Assembly (NCBI RefSeq): GCF_020091585.1 | Contig: NZ_CP083582.1 | Location: forward strand, 2,170,001-2,234,000 | Direction of reading: 5' to 3' | Source: Kovacikia minuta CCNUW1 | Lineage (GTDB): Bacteria; Cyanobacteriota; Cyanobacteriia; Leptolyngbyales; Leptolyngbyaceae | DNA: 64,000 bases | In this document: positions 52,473 through 61,540 of the stretch, piece by piece | Layout of the letters: every line of letters starts with the position of its first letter | Position numbering within the stretch: the stretch's first letter is position 1 | Program-made: the position numbers and the translations under genes | Notes under the pieces: model-generated | Database searches by the model: none | What the model was told of the DNA's origin: nothing | What the model saw: the letters and a program-made list of their open reading frames with translations, nothing else

Positions 52473-54956
52473 ATGCGTCAAGGACGATCGCAACCTCAGT
52501 GGCAGCAATGGCTGCATCGCTTTGGGAAAAATCTGCGGATTCGCTGGCACAGAAGCGACTGGCGCTTGCGGGCACTGTTCATTTTGCTGCTGCTGCTGTT
52601 GGGGGTGCGATCGCTGCCCTATTTGGCTCCCATTCGGGCAACAGATCTGCAACAGAATCAGCAGGCAATTGAGTTCCGCGATCGCAACGGATTACCCCTG
52701 GGAACCGTCCTCACCCGCGATCAGGAACATACAGTTGCCGTGCCTCTGAAGCAAATTTCGCCCCGCTTCCTTGAGGCAATTCTGGCGGCTGAGGATCAGC
52801 GGTTTTACCAGCATGGCGCGTTGGATGAACGGGCGATCGTGCGTGCCCTGCTAGAAGCGATGCAGGCGCGCCAAATTGTCAGCGGGGCTTCCACCATCAC
52901 CATGCAACTGGCCCGCATGATTCACCCCATTCCGCGCACCCTCCCCGGCAAGTTTCAGGAGATCTGGACTTCCTGGCGACTTGCAGCAGGCATGACCAAG
53001 GATGAAATTCTCCAGTCCTACATCAACCGATTGCCGATGGGGGGCAACATTTACGGGGTAGAAGCCGCTGCCCGGATTTACTTTGGGATTCCTGCCAGTG
53101 ATTTGACGGTGGTTCAGGCAAGTCTGCTGGCTGCCATTCCCAATGACCCCAATCGGCTCAATCCCTACGACCACTGGGAAGCCCTCAAACGACGGCAAGC
53201 CTACGTTCTGGATCGGATGGTTACGGATCAGTACCTCACCCGTGCCCAGGCCGATCGGGCAATGCAGGAAGAAGTTTCGCTTCAGTCTCGCCAGCAGGGA
53301 ATTGTTGCCGCCCCCCACTTTCTGTTCTGGTTAGCCAGCCAATTAACTGATCATCCGGCGCAGGTGCAAACCTCCCTCGATCGTCCCTTGCAACAGTTTG
53401 TCGAAACCCAGGCGCAACAGGTGTTGCGATCGTTGGCGCGAAACAATGTCCACCATGCAGCGGCACTGGTGCTGGATAACCATTCCGGGGAAGTCCTGGC
53501 GTATGTCGGCTCTCCCGATTATTTTGCAGATGCCCAAAACGGTCGCAACGATGGGGTTCAGGCATTGCGGCAACCTGGTTCAACCCTCAAACCCTTCCTC
53601 TACGAACTTGCCCTGGAAAAGCGAATCATTCGCCCCAACACCATCCTGGCAGATGTACCGACTCGCTACGCCATCCCTGGTGCCCAACTCTATACCCCTT
53701 CCGACTACAGTGAAACCTTTCAGGGGCCGGTGCGGGTGCGGGTTGCCCTGGCAAACTCCCTCAACGTGCCTGCCGTGCGCGTGTTGGAGAAGGTGGGCGT
53801 TCCAGCCTTTCTAGAGCGGTTGCGACATCTGGGGTTTAACCACCTGACCCAATCCCCAGACTACTACGGCCTCGGCCTTACCCTGGGCAGCGGTGAAGTG
53901 AGTCTGTGGGAATTGGCACGGGCATATCTGATCATGGCGAGGCAGGGAGAAGAGGGAGGTGTCAGGTGTCAGGTGTCAGGTGTCAGGTGTCAGGTGAGAG
54001 ATGAGGGGATGAGGGGATGGGGAGATGGGGAGAATTCCATTCAAAATTCAAAATTCAAAATTCAAAATTTTCCTACCCCCTCACCCCATCACTCCCTCAC
54101 CCCCTCACCCCCTACCTGGGCGCTGATCACCGACATGCTCAGCGACTCCCATGCCCGTGCCAAGGCGTTTGGGGTAGAATCCCTGCTGAATTTGCCCTTT
54201 CCGGTGGCGGTGAAGACGGGGACTTCTTCAGATTTCCGGGATACGTGGACGGTTGGGTTTACTACGGATTACACCGTGGCAACCTGGGTCGGCAATTTTG
54301 ATGGGGCACCGATGCGGCAGGTGTCGGGGGTAACGGGTGCGGCTCCCCTGTGGAACCGGATCATGCTGCATTTACATGAAACCAAAGAACCCGCCGCTTT
54401 TCCAACCCCTGCGGGACTGGTCAAGCGTCCCATCTGCGCGGTGTCGGGTGCCCGTCCAACACCTGCTTGTGCCGCGATCGTCCAGGAATACTTTCATCCG
54501 GAGGATTTGGCCGAGTACGATCGCCAACCCGATCCCTTCTACTTGGTGACGATCGCCCCCAACGGACAACCCCAATCTCGCCTGAGGCTGCCAGCGGAAT
54601 ACAACGAGTGGCTGGCAATGCAACCCCCTGTCGCTAACGATGGGCAGTTGAGAATTCTTTCTCCCCGCAGTGGCGACTCGTTTTTGCTGGATGCGGCGGG
54701 AGCGGCTTCAGAGACAACTGCTCAAAAGTTGGAGTTCAAATTAACCAGTCGCAGTCCCCAACCTGTCGAGTGGCGGTTGAACGGACAGTTGATTGCAACC
54801 CAAACCAGCAGTTCCCTATTCTGGGTACCCAAGCCGGGAAACTGGACACTCCAAATTAAAAGTGGCGACCAGACCGATCAGGTGAAATTCCAGGTGCAGG
54901 TTGCCGAAACCCGTCCAAATCGTCGAGGCTTTTCGTTTGCTAAACCAACGAGATAG
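52473..54956 (+). CDS. pbpC: penicillin-binding protein 1C, peptidoglycan glycosyltransferase/transpeptidase
   Basis: The protein has a single N-terminal membrane segment (LRALFILLLLLLGVRSLPYL). The glycosyltransferase domain follows (AILAAEDQRFYQHGALDERA, GASTITMQLARMI, EILQSYINRLPMGGNIYGVE). The transpeptidase domain has the active-site Ser370 in PGSTLKPF, SLN near 429 and KTGTSSDFRDTW (Lys near 581). The C-terminal BiPBP_C domain (SPQPVEWRLNGQLIATQ) is typical of PBP1C. At about residues 490-547, between SLN and KTG, there is an insert made of repeats (VRCQVSGVRCQVRDEGMRGW, GDGENSIQNSKFKIQN, TPSPHHSLTPSPPT). It keeps the frame, but whether the enzyme tolerates it is unknown. Confidence 0.94.
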   Translation: MRQGRSQPQWQQWLHRFGKNLRIRWHRSDWRLRALFILLLLLLGVRSLPYLAPIRATDLQQNQQAIEFRDRNGLPLGTVLTRDQEHTVAVPLKQISPRFLEAILAAEDQRFYQHGALDERAIVRALLEAMQARQIVSGASTITMQLARMIHPIPRTLPGKFQEIWTSWRLAAGMTKDEILQSYINRLPMGGNIYGVEAAARIYFGIPASDLTVVQASLLAAIPNDPNRLNPYDHWEALKRRQAYVLDRMVTDQYLTRAQADRAMQEEVSLQSRQQGIVAAPHFLFWLASQLTDHPAQVQTSLDRPLQQFVETQAQQVLRSLARNNVHHAAALVLDNHSGEVLAYVGSPDYFADAQNGRNDGVQALRQPGSTLKPFLYELALEKRIIRPNTILADVPTRYAIPGAQLYTPSDYSETFQGPVRVRVALANSLNVPAVRVLEKVGVPAFLERLRHLGFNHLTQSPDYYGLGLTLGSGEVSLWELARAYLIMARQGEEGGVRCQVSGVRCQVRDEGMRGWGDGENSIQNSKFKIQNFPTPSPHHSLTPSPPTWALITDMLSDSHARAKAFGVESLLNLPFPVAVKTGTSSDFRDTWTVGFTTDYTVATWVGNFDGAPMRQVSGVTGAAPLWNRIMLHLHETKEPAAFPTPAGLVKRPICAVSGARPTPACAAIVQEYFHPEDLAEYDRQPDPFYLVTIAPNGQPQSRLRLPAEYNEWLAMQPPVANDGQLRILSPRSGDSFLLDAAGAASETTAQKLEFKLTSRSPQPVEWRLNGQLIATQTSSSLFWVPKPGNWTLQIKSGDQTDQVKFQVQVAETRPNRRGFSFAKPTR
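53957..54110. repeat. short-repeat cluster embedded in pbpC
   Basis: The block has four 'gtgtcaggt' units, 'gaggggatgaggggatgggg', several 'attcaaa' units and 'caccccctcacccc'. Its G-rich and attcaaa part matches the dnaG block at 19859-19985 in reverse complement, and both blocks encode GDGENSIQNSKFKI. Confidence 0.85.
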
Positions 54957-55389
54957 GTAGGTCGTAGGTGGCAGGCTTCGACGTGAGCGCTCAGCCGAAC
55001 GGTGTCAGGTGCCAGGAGAGTTAAATGAGGAGTGAGAAGGTGAGTGAGCGATGAAGAAACTTTTAGGGTGTTATCCAGAATTTTTGCTGCATAAGCACCT
55101 GGATCTTCAGCATTAACTGTTAAAAGTGACAGATAACACCCTAAAATTCCGGAATTAAATTACAAATGTGCTGTTTAATTCCCTATAAGTAGGGTGTTAT
55201 CCCGCAGATGTGACAGATAATTCTGAAAAAACGAGTGCTTATCCAGCAGATGTGAAACTTAATACGTAGTTAGACAGCCAAACCTTCAGGCTATCCGAAG
55301 AACCTAAGCTGCACTATGCTTTCCTGAATCGATACCTGTTTTAGAAATAGAGGTTAAAATTAGGAGCTAATCAAGCACAAACAGCACTA
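54957..55389. repeat. spacer with an 85-bp palindromic element
   Basis: At 55062-55146 the arms TTTAGGGTGTTATC and GATAACACCCTAAA enclose about 55 bases. Related words (tagggtgttatcccgcagatgtgacagataa) occur again at about 55191-55230, so the element family has at least a partial second copy. The last 60 bp before 55390 should hold the promoter of the PLD-helicase gene; no clear motif was found. Confidence 0.6.
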
Positions 55390-55747
55390 ATGACAACGGA
55401 TCTGACGTTTTTTACCAATGAGCCGGGAGCAACGCTACTCGATCGCTTCAAGCGGACGTTGTCGGATGTTCAGTATTTTGATGTTTTAGTGGGCTATTTC
55501 CGAACGAGTGGGTTTTATCAACTTTATGAAGCATTGGAAACCGTTGATCACATTCGGATTTTAGTCGGTCTCACGGTGGATCAAAAGGCATTTGAGTTAA
55601 TTGAAGTCGCTCAGGCTCAAATGAATCTGGATTTTGAGTCTCATAAACGGACGAAAGAGCAAGTTAAGGCTCAAGTTGCAACGGAGATAGCGCAAGCTCA
55701 AGACTCCTATGATACGGAATTGGGCGTGCAAAAATTCATTGAGTTTA
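55390..55747 (+). pseudogene. PLD-like nuclease/SNF2 helicase, N-terminal fragment
   Basis: ATG at 55390 begins MTTDLTFFTNEPGATLLDRF, KRTLSDVQYFDVLVGYFRTS, GFYQLYEALETVDHIRILVG. This is the first half of a PLD-like domain as in restriction-linked helicases. The frame runs to TTA at 55745-55747, where IS3 begins. Precise removal of IS3 joins GAG TTT A to TT CGA (KFIEFIRSGKLEI), so the two parts were one protein. Confidence 0.9.
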
Positions 55748-55815
55748 CCCTCTGTGACAATATGGATGAGACACCTGACCACTTTCAAATTACTGTCTAG
55801 TTCAGGTGAACTTCT

Positions 55816-56253
55816 ATGGTGATGCCTTGTGTCTCCACTCCTGCCCATAACGGCGCTCAAGCATCCGGTGTACGTAATCCCGAAGTGGTAGAAAAAGCAC
55901 AACGTCGAATTTACACGGCTGAGTACAAGCTACGGATTCTTCAAGAAACCGACAGTTGTAGTGAAGGACAAATTGGTGCGATTTTGCGGCGTGAGGGACT
56001 GTACTCGTCGCACTTGACGACCTGGCGACGACAACGACAAGCCGGACAACTGGCAGCTTTAACAGACAACAAGCGGGGGCGCAAACCTATGCCAGCCAAT
56101 CCTTTGAATGCTGAGGTCGAGCGGTTGCGACGGGAGAATGAACGGCTCAGCCAACGGCTGCAACAAGCCGAGTTGATCATCGATATTCAAAAAAAAGCTT
56201 GTGCGATCTTAAACATCACGCTGGCGACGAACACCAGCGACACCAGCGATTGA
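55816..56253 (+). CDS. IS3 orfA, DNA-binding subunit (copy 2)
   Basis: This 145-residue protein is nearly identical to that at 37227 (helix-turn-helix IGAILRREGLYSSHLTTWRR and a leucine-zipper-like end). A run of eight A at 56189-56196 is the likely -1 slip site. It remains intact, but the full transposase cannot be made because orfB is split. Confidence 0.9.
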   Translation: MVMPCVSTPAHNGAQASGVRNPEVVEKAQRRIYTAEYKLRILQETDSCSEGQIGAILRREGLYSSHLTTWRRQRQAGQLAALTDNKRGRKPMPANPLNAEVERLRRENERLSQRLQQAELIIDIQKKACAILNITLATNTSDTSD

Positions 56254-56673
56254 TGAGTGCCGTTGAACAACTGGCACCGACAATGGGTGTTGCACCGGTT
56301 TGTCAGGGATTGGGGGTCAGCCGTGCTAGCTACTATCGCAAGCAAAAGCCTAAGGGTGAACCCAAACCCAAGCCGAAACCTGAGCGTGCGCTCAGCAATG
56401 AGGAACGACAACAGGTTTTGGATCTACTGCATAGTGACCGTTTTGTAGACCAATCCCCCCAGGAGGTATACGCCACCCTACTCGACGAAGGCACTTATCT
56501 ATGTTCGATGCGCACGATGTACCGCATCCTGGCAGACCATGCCGAAGTGAGGGAACGCCGCCATCAATTACGCCACCCCAACTACCAAAAGCCCGAACTG
56601 CTGGCAACCGGGGCAAACCAGTTGTGGTCGTGGGACATCACCAAACTCTATGGACCTTACAAATGGACTTACT
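56199..56673 (+). pseudogene. IS3 orfB, N-terminal fragment (copy 2)
   Basis: The frame covers the HTH_21 region and DDE start (LWSWDITKLYGPYKWTY). It is then cut by the IS21 element whose target duplication ACTTACT is at 56667-56673. In this copy the C run is six long and the frame before the insertion is intact, unlike the copy at 37610. Confidence 0.9.
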
Positions 56674-56840
56674 TGTCAAATGTCAACTACCTTTTTGAGA
56701 AATGACAGCTACTTGGCGGATTTATAGGATCGCAAAGACCCCATTTAGCATCATAAATACACAGAAATAAAAGCCATGATTCAATCATTTCTAGATTCAA
56801 TACTTGATGTAGGGATAAACGAGTAAGGATTCATTGACGC

Positions 56841-56966
56841 AGAACGACACTTGAGATCGAAGTGACAGTCAAGAACGAAATGACAAGCCAGATCGAAATG
56901 ACAAGCCAGATCGAAATGACAAGTCGGATCAAAGTGACAACTAAGATCGCAACGACAACTAGGATC
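56841..56966. repeat. subterminal 18-bp repeats of IS21 copy 2
   Basis: Degenerate units of GATCGAAATGACAAGCCA (about seven, with GATCGAAGTGACAGTCAAGAACGAAATGACA at the start) lie between the left end and istB. They contain the TGACA word of the terminal repeat and may be transposase-binding sites. Confidence 0.7.
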
Positions 56967-56974
56967 GGCAAAGG

Positions 56975-57787
56975 TTATTGAGGATTTGCTGCTGGTTTGT
57001 TGGAATCTACTGACTTGGCCACCGCTGCTTGCTTACGATAACTATCGGCTTGAATCTCGACAATGAGGGCATGATGAACTAATCGGTCTACGGCTGCAAC
57101 GGTCATCATGGAATCGGAAAAGATGGCATCCCACTGACTGAAGGGTTGATTAGCCGTAATCAGTAAGCTCTTACGCTCATACCGATGGGCAATGAGTTCA
57201 AATAGAACGGAGGTTTCGGCTTCTGACTTTTTGACATAGCCCAGGTCATCGAGTACTAGCAAGTCAAAGCGGTCGAGCTTTTTGAGGGTGGATTGCAGTT
57301 GCAATTGCAGTTTTGAGTGCTGCAGATGTTGCACCAGGGCGATGGCGGAGCAGAACTTGACGCGTTTACCAAACTCCACCATGCGACGAGCTACACCTGC
57401 AGCCAAATGCGTTTTTCCCACGCCACTGCTGCCAAAGAGCAACAGATTCTCCGCCCGTGTGAGCCAGGTAGAATCGTCTGCCAGTTGCATTAAGGGGGCA
57501 GGATTGAATTTTGGACACCAGGAAAAGTCAAAGTTGGAAAGGGTTTTTGCGTTTGGCAGTTGGGCTTGGCTTAAGGCTCTTTGCAGGCGAGCACTCCAGC
57601 GACGCTGAGCCTCCAATTCGCAAAGAGCCAGCAAGAACTGCGCGTAGGACCAACTCTCCTGCATCGCCTGAGCCTCGAGGGTTTCCCAATGAACCAGCAT
57701 GTGGGAGAGGTGCAATTGCTTGAGGTGTAGACTTAGGCTTTGGTAAGGGCTGGGTTGGGGCGGTGGGGGACAGGAGTTGGTCATAGG
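56975..57787 (-). CDS. istB: IS21 helper ATPase IstB (copy 2)
   Basis: Walker A is NLLLFGSSGVGKTHLAAGVA; Walker B is FDLLVLDDLGYVKKSEAE; TANQPFSQWDAIF follows. The start is MTNSCPPPPQPSPYQSL at 57787; a longer frame from 57847 is unlikely. The gene is intact. It assists IstA in target selection. It is diverged from the istB at 35855, so the two IS21 elements are distinct members of the family. Confidence 0.9.
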   Translation of the reverse strand, partial: PMTNSCPPPPQPSPYQSLSLHLKQLHLSHMLVHWETLEAQAMQESWSYAQFLLALCELEAQRRWSARLQRALSQAQLPNAKTLSNFDFSWCPKFNPAPLMQLADDSTWLTRAENLLLFGSSGVGKTHLAAGVARRMVEFGKRVKFCSAIALVQHLQHSKLQLQLQSTLKKLDRFDLLVLDDLGYVKKSEAETSVLFELIAHRYERKSLLITANQPFSQWDAIFSDSMMTVAAVDRLVHHALIVEIQADSYRKQAAVAKSVDSNKPAANPQ

Positions 57788-57899
57788 AGGCGAGATCCGG
57801 TTGGGGAGGATGCAGGGGAGGCAGGTGGATGGGTTTGAGCAATCCAAAGTGTTGCTGCAAGGCTGAAAGCGTCAGAGTATTGGTTTGCAGATGGTGATG

Positions 57900-59261
57900 T
57901 CAGTATTCGGCAACCTGAGATTCTTTGTCATCGGCAGCCGCAATATACAAGCTTTCAACCATCAGGACAGCGGCGGTATCGAGGTCAAACTGCGTTTTCA
58001 TCTGTTGCCACAGGTGTTGCCATTGCTCATTGGGCAGTAAGTCCTGTTGCCAGGTGCAGTACAAGAATGCTCGGGGCTTGCGCCTGAGTCCTTCAGCCAC
58101 ATGTCGGTAGTTGATACACCGAGCACGTCGTTTGCCTGTGCCACTGGTTCGAATGCGAGGCAACTCCACCACCTGCTGGCGATGTAAATACCCGACAATC
58201 CGGTCATGATATAGATGGAGTTCAAGTTGCCGTCCAATCAGTCGGGCAGGCACGGTATACAACACACAGCGCACATCAATCGTGCTGTGGCAACTCACAC
58301 GGGCGGTGAGGATTTCGTAATCGGCGACCCGTCCTTGGGGCAAGGGTTGCAAATAGGCTTTTTCAGCCTCAATCTTCTCGGTGTGCTGGGCGTTAAGTCT
58401 ATCGACCGCCTGGTTAATCAAGGCTTGATACTCGGCAATGCTGCTGAACTCATAACTCCCGCGCAGCAGCAAGGCTTGCTCAATGCGATTCTTCAAGTGT
58501 CCATGGGGAGACTCAATCGACCCATTCTCATGGGCAATGCTGGTGTTGTTTCGCGTCGGTTGCATCCGATAGTGGTGGCACAGATCGTCATACAACCGCG
58601 TTAAGGGTTTGTTCCGAACACCCCCCAGGTTTCGATAGGCGGCACTCAAACTATCGGTACGGTGCTGCTTTGGCGCACCTCCACAGGCAAACAGAGCATT
58701 TTGTAAGCCTTCGGAGAGCGCAATGAAACTCTCCCCACCTTGGATAATTTGGGCATATTGCCAGCCACTGTATCCCAGACGATAGTGATAGATTAAATGC
58801 TCAAACGGCTGACCATTGAGGGTGATCTCAATCCCCTTTAACTCGGTGAAGTCGGAAAATCCCAGCCTCCCTGGTTCATGCCGCAACTCAAACATCACTT
58901 CTGGGGCTGACCCATGCAGCGCTTTCCATGTTGCCACTCGTCGCTGTAGGGTTCGCAGCACCTGCGGGTACTTGCCAGGGTATTTTGTTTGCAGATATTC
59001 GAACAGTGTCATCGGTTTGAGCTTTGGTTGCGCTCGCAGCATTGGCTCTAGTTCACTTTCCCACACCTCCGCTAACGGGTCGGCACTCGTTCGCCACGCT
59101 CGCACCTTTCCCCGGTTTGGTTGGTAGTCCCCAGATTCAATGCGTTGTCCACTGCGTTCTGAAAATTGGGCAACATAAGCCGCTTCGGCTTGAGTTAAAC
59201 CGAGTTCTCGGGCATTCATGTACACTCTGACTTGATAAGTTTCAATCAGTTTTCCAGGCAT
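57900..59261 (-). CDS. istA: IS21 transposase IstA, probably truncated by a TGA codon
   Basis: The 453-residue protein has the helix-turn-helix (ELGLTQAEAAYVAQFSERSG), the rve core (RLGFSDFTELKGIEITLNGQ with the first Asp, CGGAPKQHRTDSLSAAYRNL with the second, NTSIAHENGSIESPHGHLKN with the Glu) and the C-terminal domain (STIDVRCVLYTVPARLIGRQ). It ends with the TGA at 57900-57902 after SQVAEY. Beyond the TGA the same frame continues as HHHLQTNTLTLSALQQHFGL, and that region resembles the end of the other istA. A single base change (for example TGG to TGA) is therefore likely. The missing part is about 60 residues. Confidence 0.85.
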   Translation of the reverse strand: MPGKLIETYQVRVYMNARELGLTQAEAAYVAQFSERSGQRIESGDYQPNRGKVRAWRTSADPLAEVWESELEPMLRAQPKLKPMTLFEYLQTKYPGKYPQVLRTLQRRVATWKALHGSAPEVMFELRHEPGRLGFSDFTELKGIEITLNGQPFEHLIYHYRLGYSGWQYAQIIQGGESFIALSEGLQNALFACGGAPKQHRTDSLSAAYRNLGGVRNKPLTRLYDDLCHHYRMQPTRNNTSIAHENGSIESPHGHLKNRIEQALLLRGSYEFSSIAEYQALINQAVDRLNAQHTEKIEAEKAYLQPLPQGRVADYEILTARVSCHSTIDVRCVLYTVPARLIGRQLELHLYHDRIVGYLHRQQVVELPRIRTSGTGKRRARCINYRHVAEGLRRKPRAFLYCTWQQDLLPNEQWQHLWQQMKTQFDLDTAAVLMVESLYIAAADDKESQVAEY

Positions 59262-59408
59262 TAGAGGCTTTCCCTGATGAGGTGATCCTCCAGTGTCTTT
59301 TCTACTGCTGGTTTTGATTCAGATAGCTAACAACCCAACACGGTTTTAGCAGGGTTCTAAATCCGCTATGTAGCTGTCACTTATCCGCTACCCTCATTGT
59401 CATCTGAT

Positions 59409-59999
59409 ACTTACTACTATCTCTATGTCATCTTGGATGTCTTCAGTCGCTATGTTGTGGGCTGGATGGTCGCCCACCGGGAATCCGCTTCCCTGGCAGA
59501 ACGGCTGATTGAGCAAACTACTCAAAAACAACAGATCCAGCCCGGACAGTTAACGATTCATGCTGACCGAGGAGCCGCGATGACGTCAAAGGCGGTTGCC
59601 CTGTTGCTGTCTGACCTCGGTGTGACCAAAACCCATTCTCGTCCCCATGTGTCCAATGACAACCCTTATTCCGAAGCGCAGTTCAAGACCCTCAAGTACC
59701 AGCCTCAATTTCCGAAACAGTTTGGCTCAATTGAAGATGCTCGCACCTTTTGTCAAACCTTTTTCCAGTGGTATAACCACGACCATCACCATAGCGGTAT
59801 CGGCTTGTTAACACCTGCGATCTTGCACTACGGACAAGCCCCGGCCGTGACGCAACAAAGACAGCAGGTGTTGCAAGCTGCATACCTCACCCATCCAGAA
59901 CGTTTTGTCAAAGGTTTGCCAATGCCTCCTGCCATTCCTACAGAAGCTTGGATTAATCCGCCGGTAGTTTCCACTGCCCAGGGACAAGAGCAACACTAA
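59409..59999 (+). pseudogene. IS3 orfB, C-terminal fragment (copy 2)
   Basis: The frame starts in the duplicated target and reads YYLYVILDVFSRYVVGWMVA, IHADRGAAMTSKAVALLLSD and NDNPYSEAQFKTLKYQPQFP. It continues to a stop at 59997-59999, almost identical to 38077-38667. It is separated from its N-terminal part by IS21. Confidence 0.9.
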
Positions 60000-60040
60000 T
60001 TTCTCGCTCTACGTTGTCTCATTCTTGTTGACACATTCCG

Positions 60041-61356
60041 TTATTCGATCTGGGAAGTTAGAAATCAAGGCATATCCCAGTGCTAATCTCCATGCCAAGG
60101 TTTATATCAGCCGATTTGGTGAAGGCGATCGCGACTTTGGGCGAGTGATTACCGGATCAAGCAATTTTTCCTGGTCAGGGTTAGTTGCCAACCGAGAATT
60201 TAATGTAGAGCTAAAGGATCGGGCGGATGTGGAGTTTGCTCTAAAGCAGTTTGAGGCATTGTGGGCGGATGCTGTTGATATTTCCGCTGAGTATGTTGCT
60301 ACAGTTCAACAACGAACCTGGCTCAACGATACAATCACACCTTATGAGCTTTACCTCAAGTTTCTCTATGAATACTTAAAGGAAGACATCAATCTGGATG
60401 AGGACGAGCTGGATGTGTATTTGCCGGATAGCTTCATGGAGTTGGCGTATCAAAAACAGGCGGTAACATCAGCTCGTAAAATTTTGGATGCTTATGGAGG
60501 CGTATTTTTAGCTGATGTGGTGGGATTGGGTAAAACCTATATCTCAGCCTTATTAGCTCAACAGTTGCAGGGACGGATTTTAGTCATTTGTCCTCCGGTA
60601 TTGCGTGACTATTGGCGAGATACTTTTTTTGAGTTTGGGATTCGCGGTTATGAAGTAGAATCACTGGGAAAGTTGGATGCTTTATTGCAGCGCGATTTAA
60701 AGAAATTTCGTTATGTGTTGATTGATGAGGCTCATCGGTTTCGGAATGAAGGAACCCAAGCCTATGACAATCTCTTCCGAATTTGTGCAGGGAAGAAGGT
60801 TATTTTGGTGTCTGCAACGCCCTTGAACAACCGCATTAGCGATATCCTCAACCAGCTTAAATTATTTCAACCTGCTCGAAAAAGTACCATTCCGGGGATT
60901 GCTAATCTTGAGCAATTCTTTAAAGCGTTACAAAAGCGATTAGATCAGTATTCCAAAAATGATCCTGATTATTGGATCACGTTGAAGGAAGTATCGCAAG
61001 AGATTCGGACTAAGGTATTGCGATATGTGATGGTGCGTCGCACTCGAACCGAGATTCTCAATTACTATGCCGATGATTTGAGCCAGCAAGGATTGATGTT
61101 TCCCAGGGTGGCAGAACCACAGAAGATCATTTATCAGTTTGACGATAAGACGGAATGGGTGTTTAACCAAACGATGCAGCTATTGCGGCGGTTTTCCTAT
61201 GCCCGCTATACCCCGCTCTTGTATTTGAGGCAGCAAGTATCTAACTTTACACGTCAGAGCCAACGTAACATTGGCGGATTTATGCGAGCGGTTTTAGTGA
61301 AACGTTTGGAGAGTAGTTTTTATGCGTTTAAGCGAACATTAGAGCGATTCATTGTG
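60041..61356 (+). pseudogene. PLD-like nuclease/SNF2 helicase, middle fragment
   Basis: From the IS3 boundary the frame contains HAKVYISRFGEGDRDFGRVI, TGSSNFSWSGLVANREFNVE (the second HKD-like PLD motif, HxK...SSNFS). The SNF2 helicase motifs follow: QKQAVTSARKILDAYGGVFL, ADVVGLGKTYISALLAQQL (Walker A), YVLIDEAHRFRNEGT (DEAH) and ILVSATPLNNRISDI. It ends in ERFIV at the MITE. The protein is a DNA-processing helicase with a nuclease-like domain. Confidence 0.9.
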
Positions 61357-61530
61357 GGGTGTGACTAAAATTTGATGTAAAACCTCTGAAATCCTTGGCA
61401 GATATATATTGTAGCCCTTTCTAAAACCGTTTACGGAAAAATATTATTTTCTATTTGCCCAAGATTTCACATTGCGTATGGAATAAGGCGAATCCAGTTT
61501 TTAACCATACATTATATTCTGGTCAGACCC
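61357..61530. mobile_element. 174-bp MITE, copy 2
   Basis: GGGTGTGACTAAAAT at the left and ATTCTGGTCAGACCC at the right are inverted repeats. The target duplication ATTCATTGTG lies at 61347-61356 and 61531-61540. The sequence is the reverse complement of 41094-41267. It interrupts the helicase frame. Confidence 0.93.
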
Positions 61531-61540
61531 ATTCATTGTG

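Larger units (their letters stand above)
56674..59408 (-). mobile_element. IS21-family element, copy 2 (in IS3 orfB)
   Basis: The left end TGTCAAATGTCAACTACC and the right end (minus strand ATCAGATGACAATGAGGG) are related inverted repeats. Both sides share a longer conserved part with TGACAGCTAC and GCGGATTTA. The target duplication is ACTTACT at 56667-56673 and 59409-59415. Length is 2735 bp. Confidence 0.88.
55748..60040 (+). mobile_element. IS3-family element, copy 2, interrupted by IS21
   Basis: The ends are the same as in the 37159-38708 copy (CCCTCTGTGACAATATGG ... GACACATTCCG), with a 3-bp target duplication TTA at 55745-55747 and 60041-60043. The IS21 element at 56674-59408 lies in its orfB. 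Confidence 0.92.
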
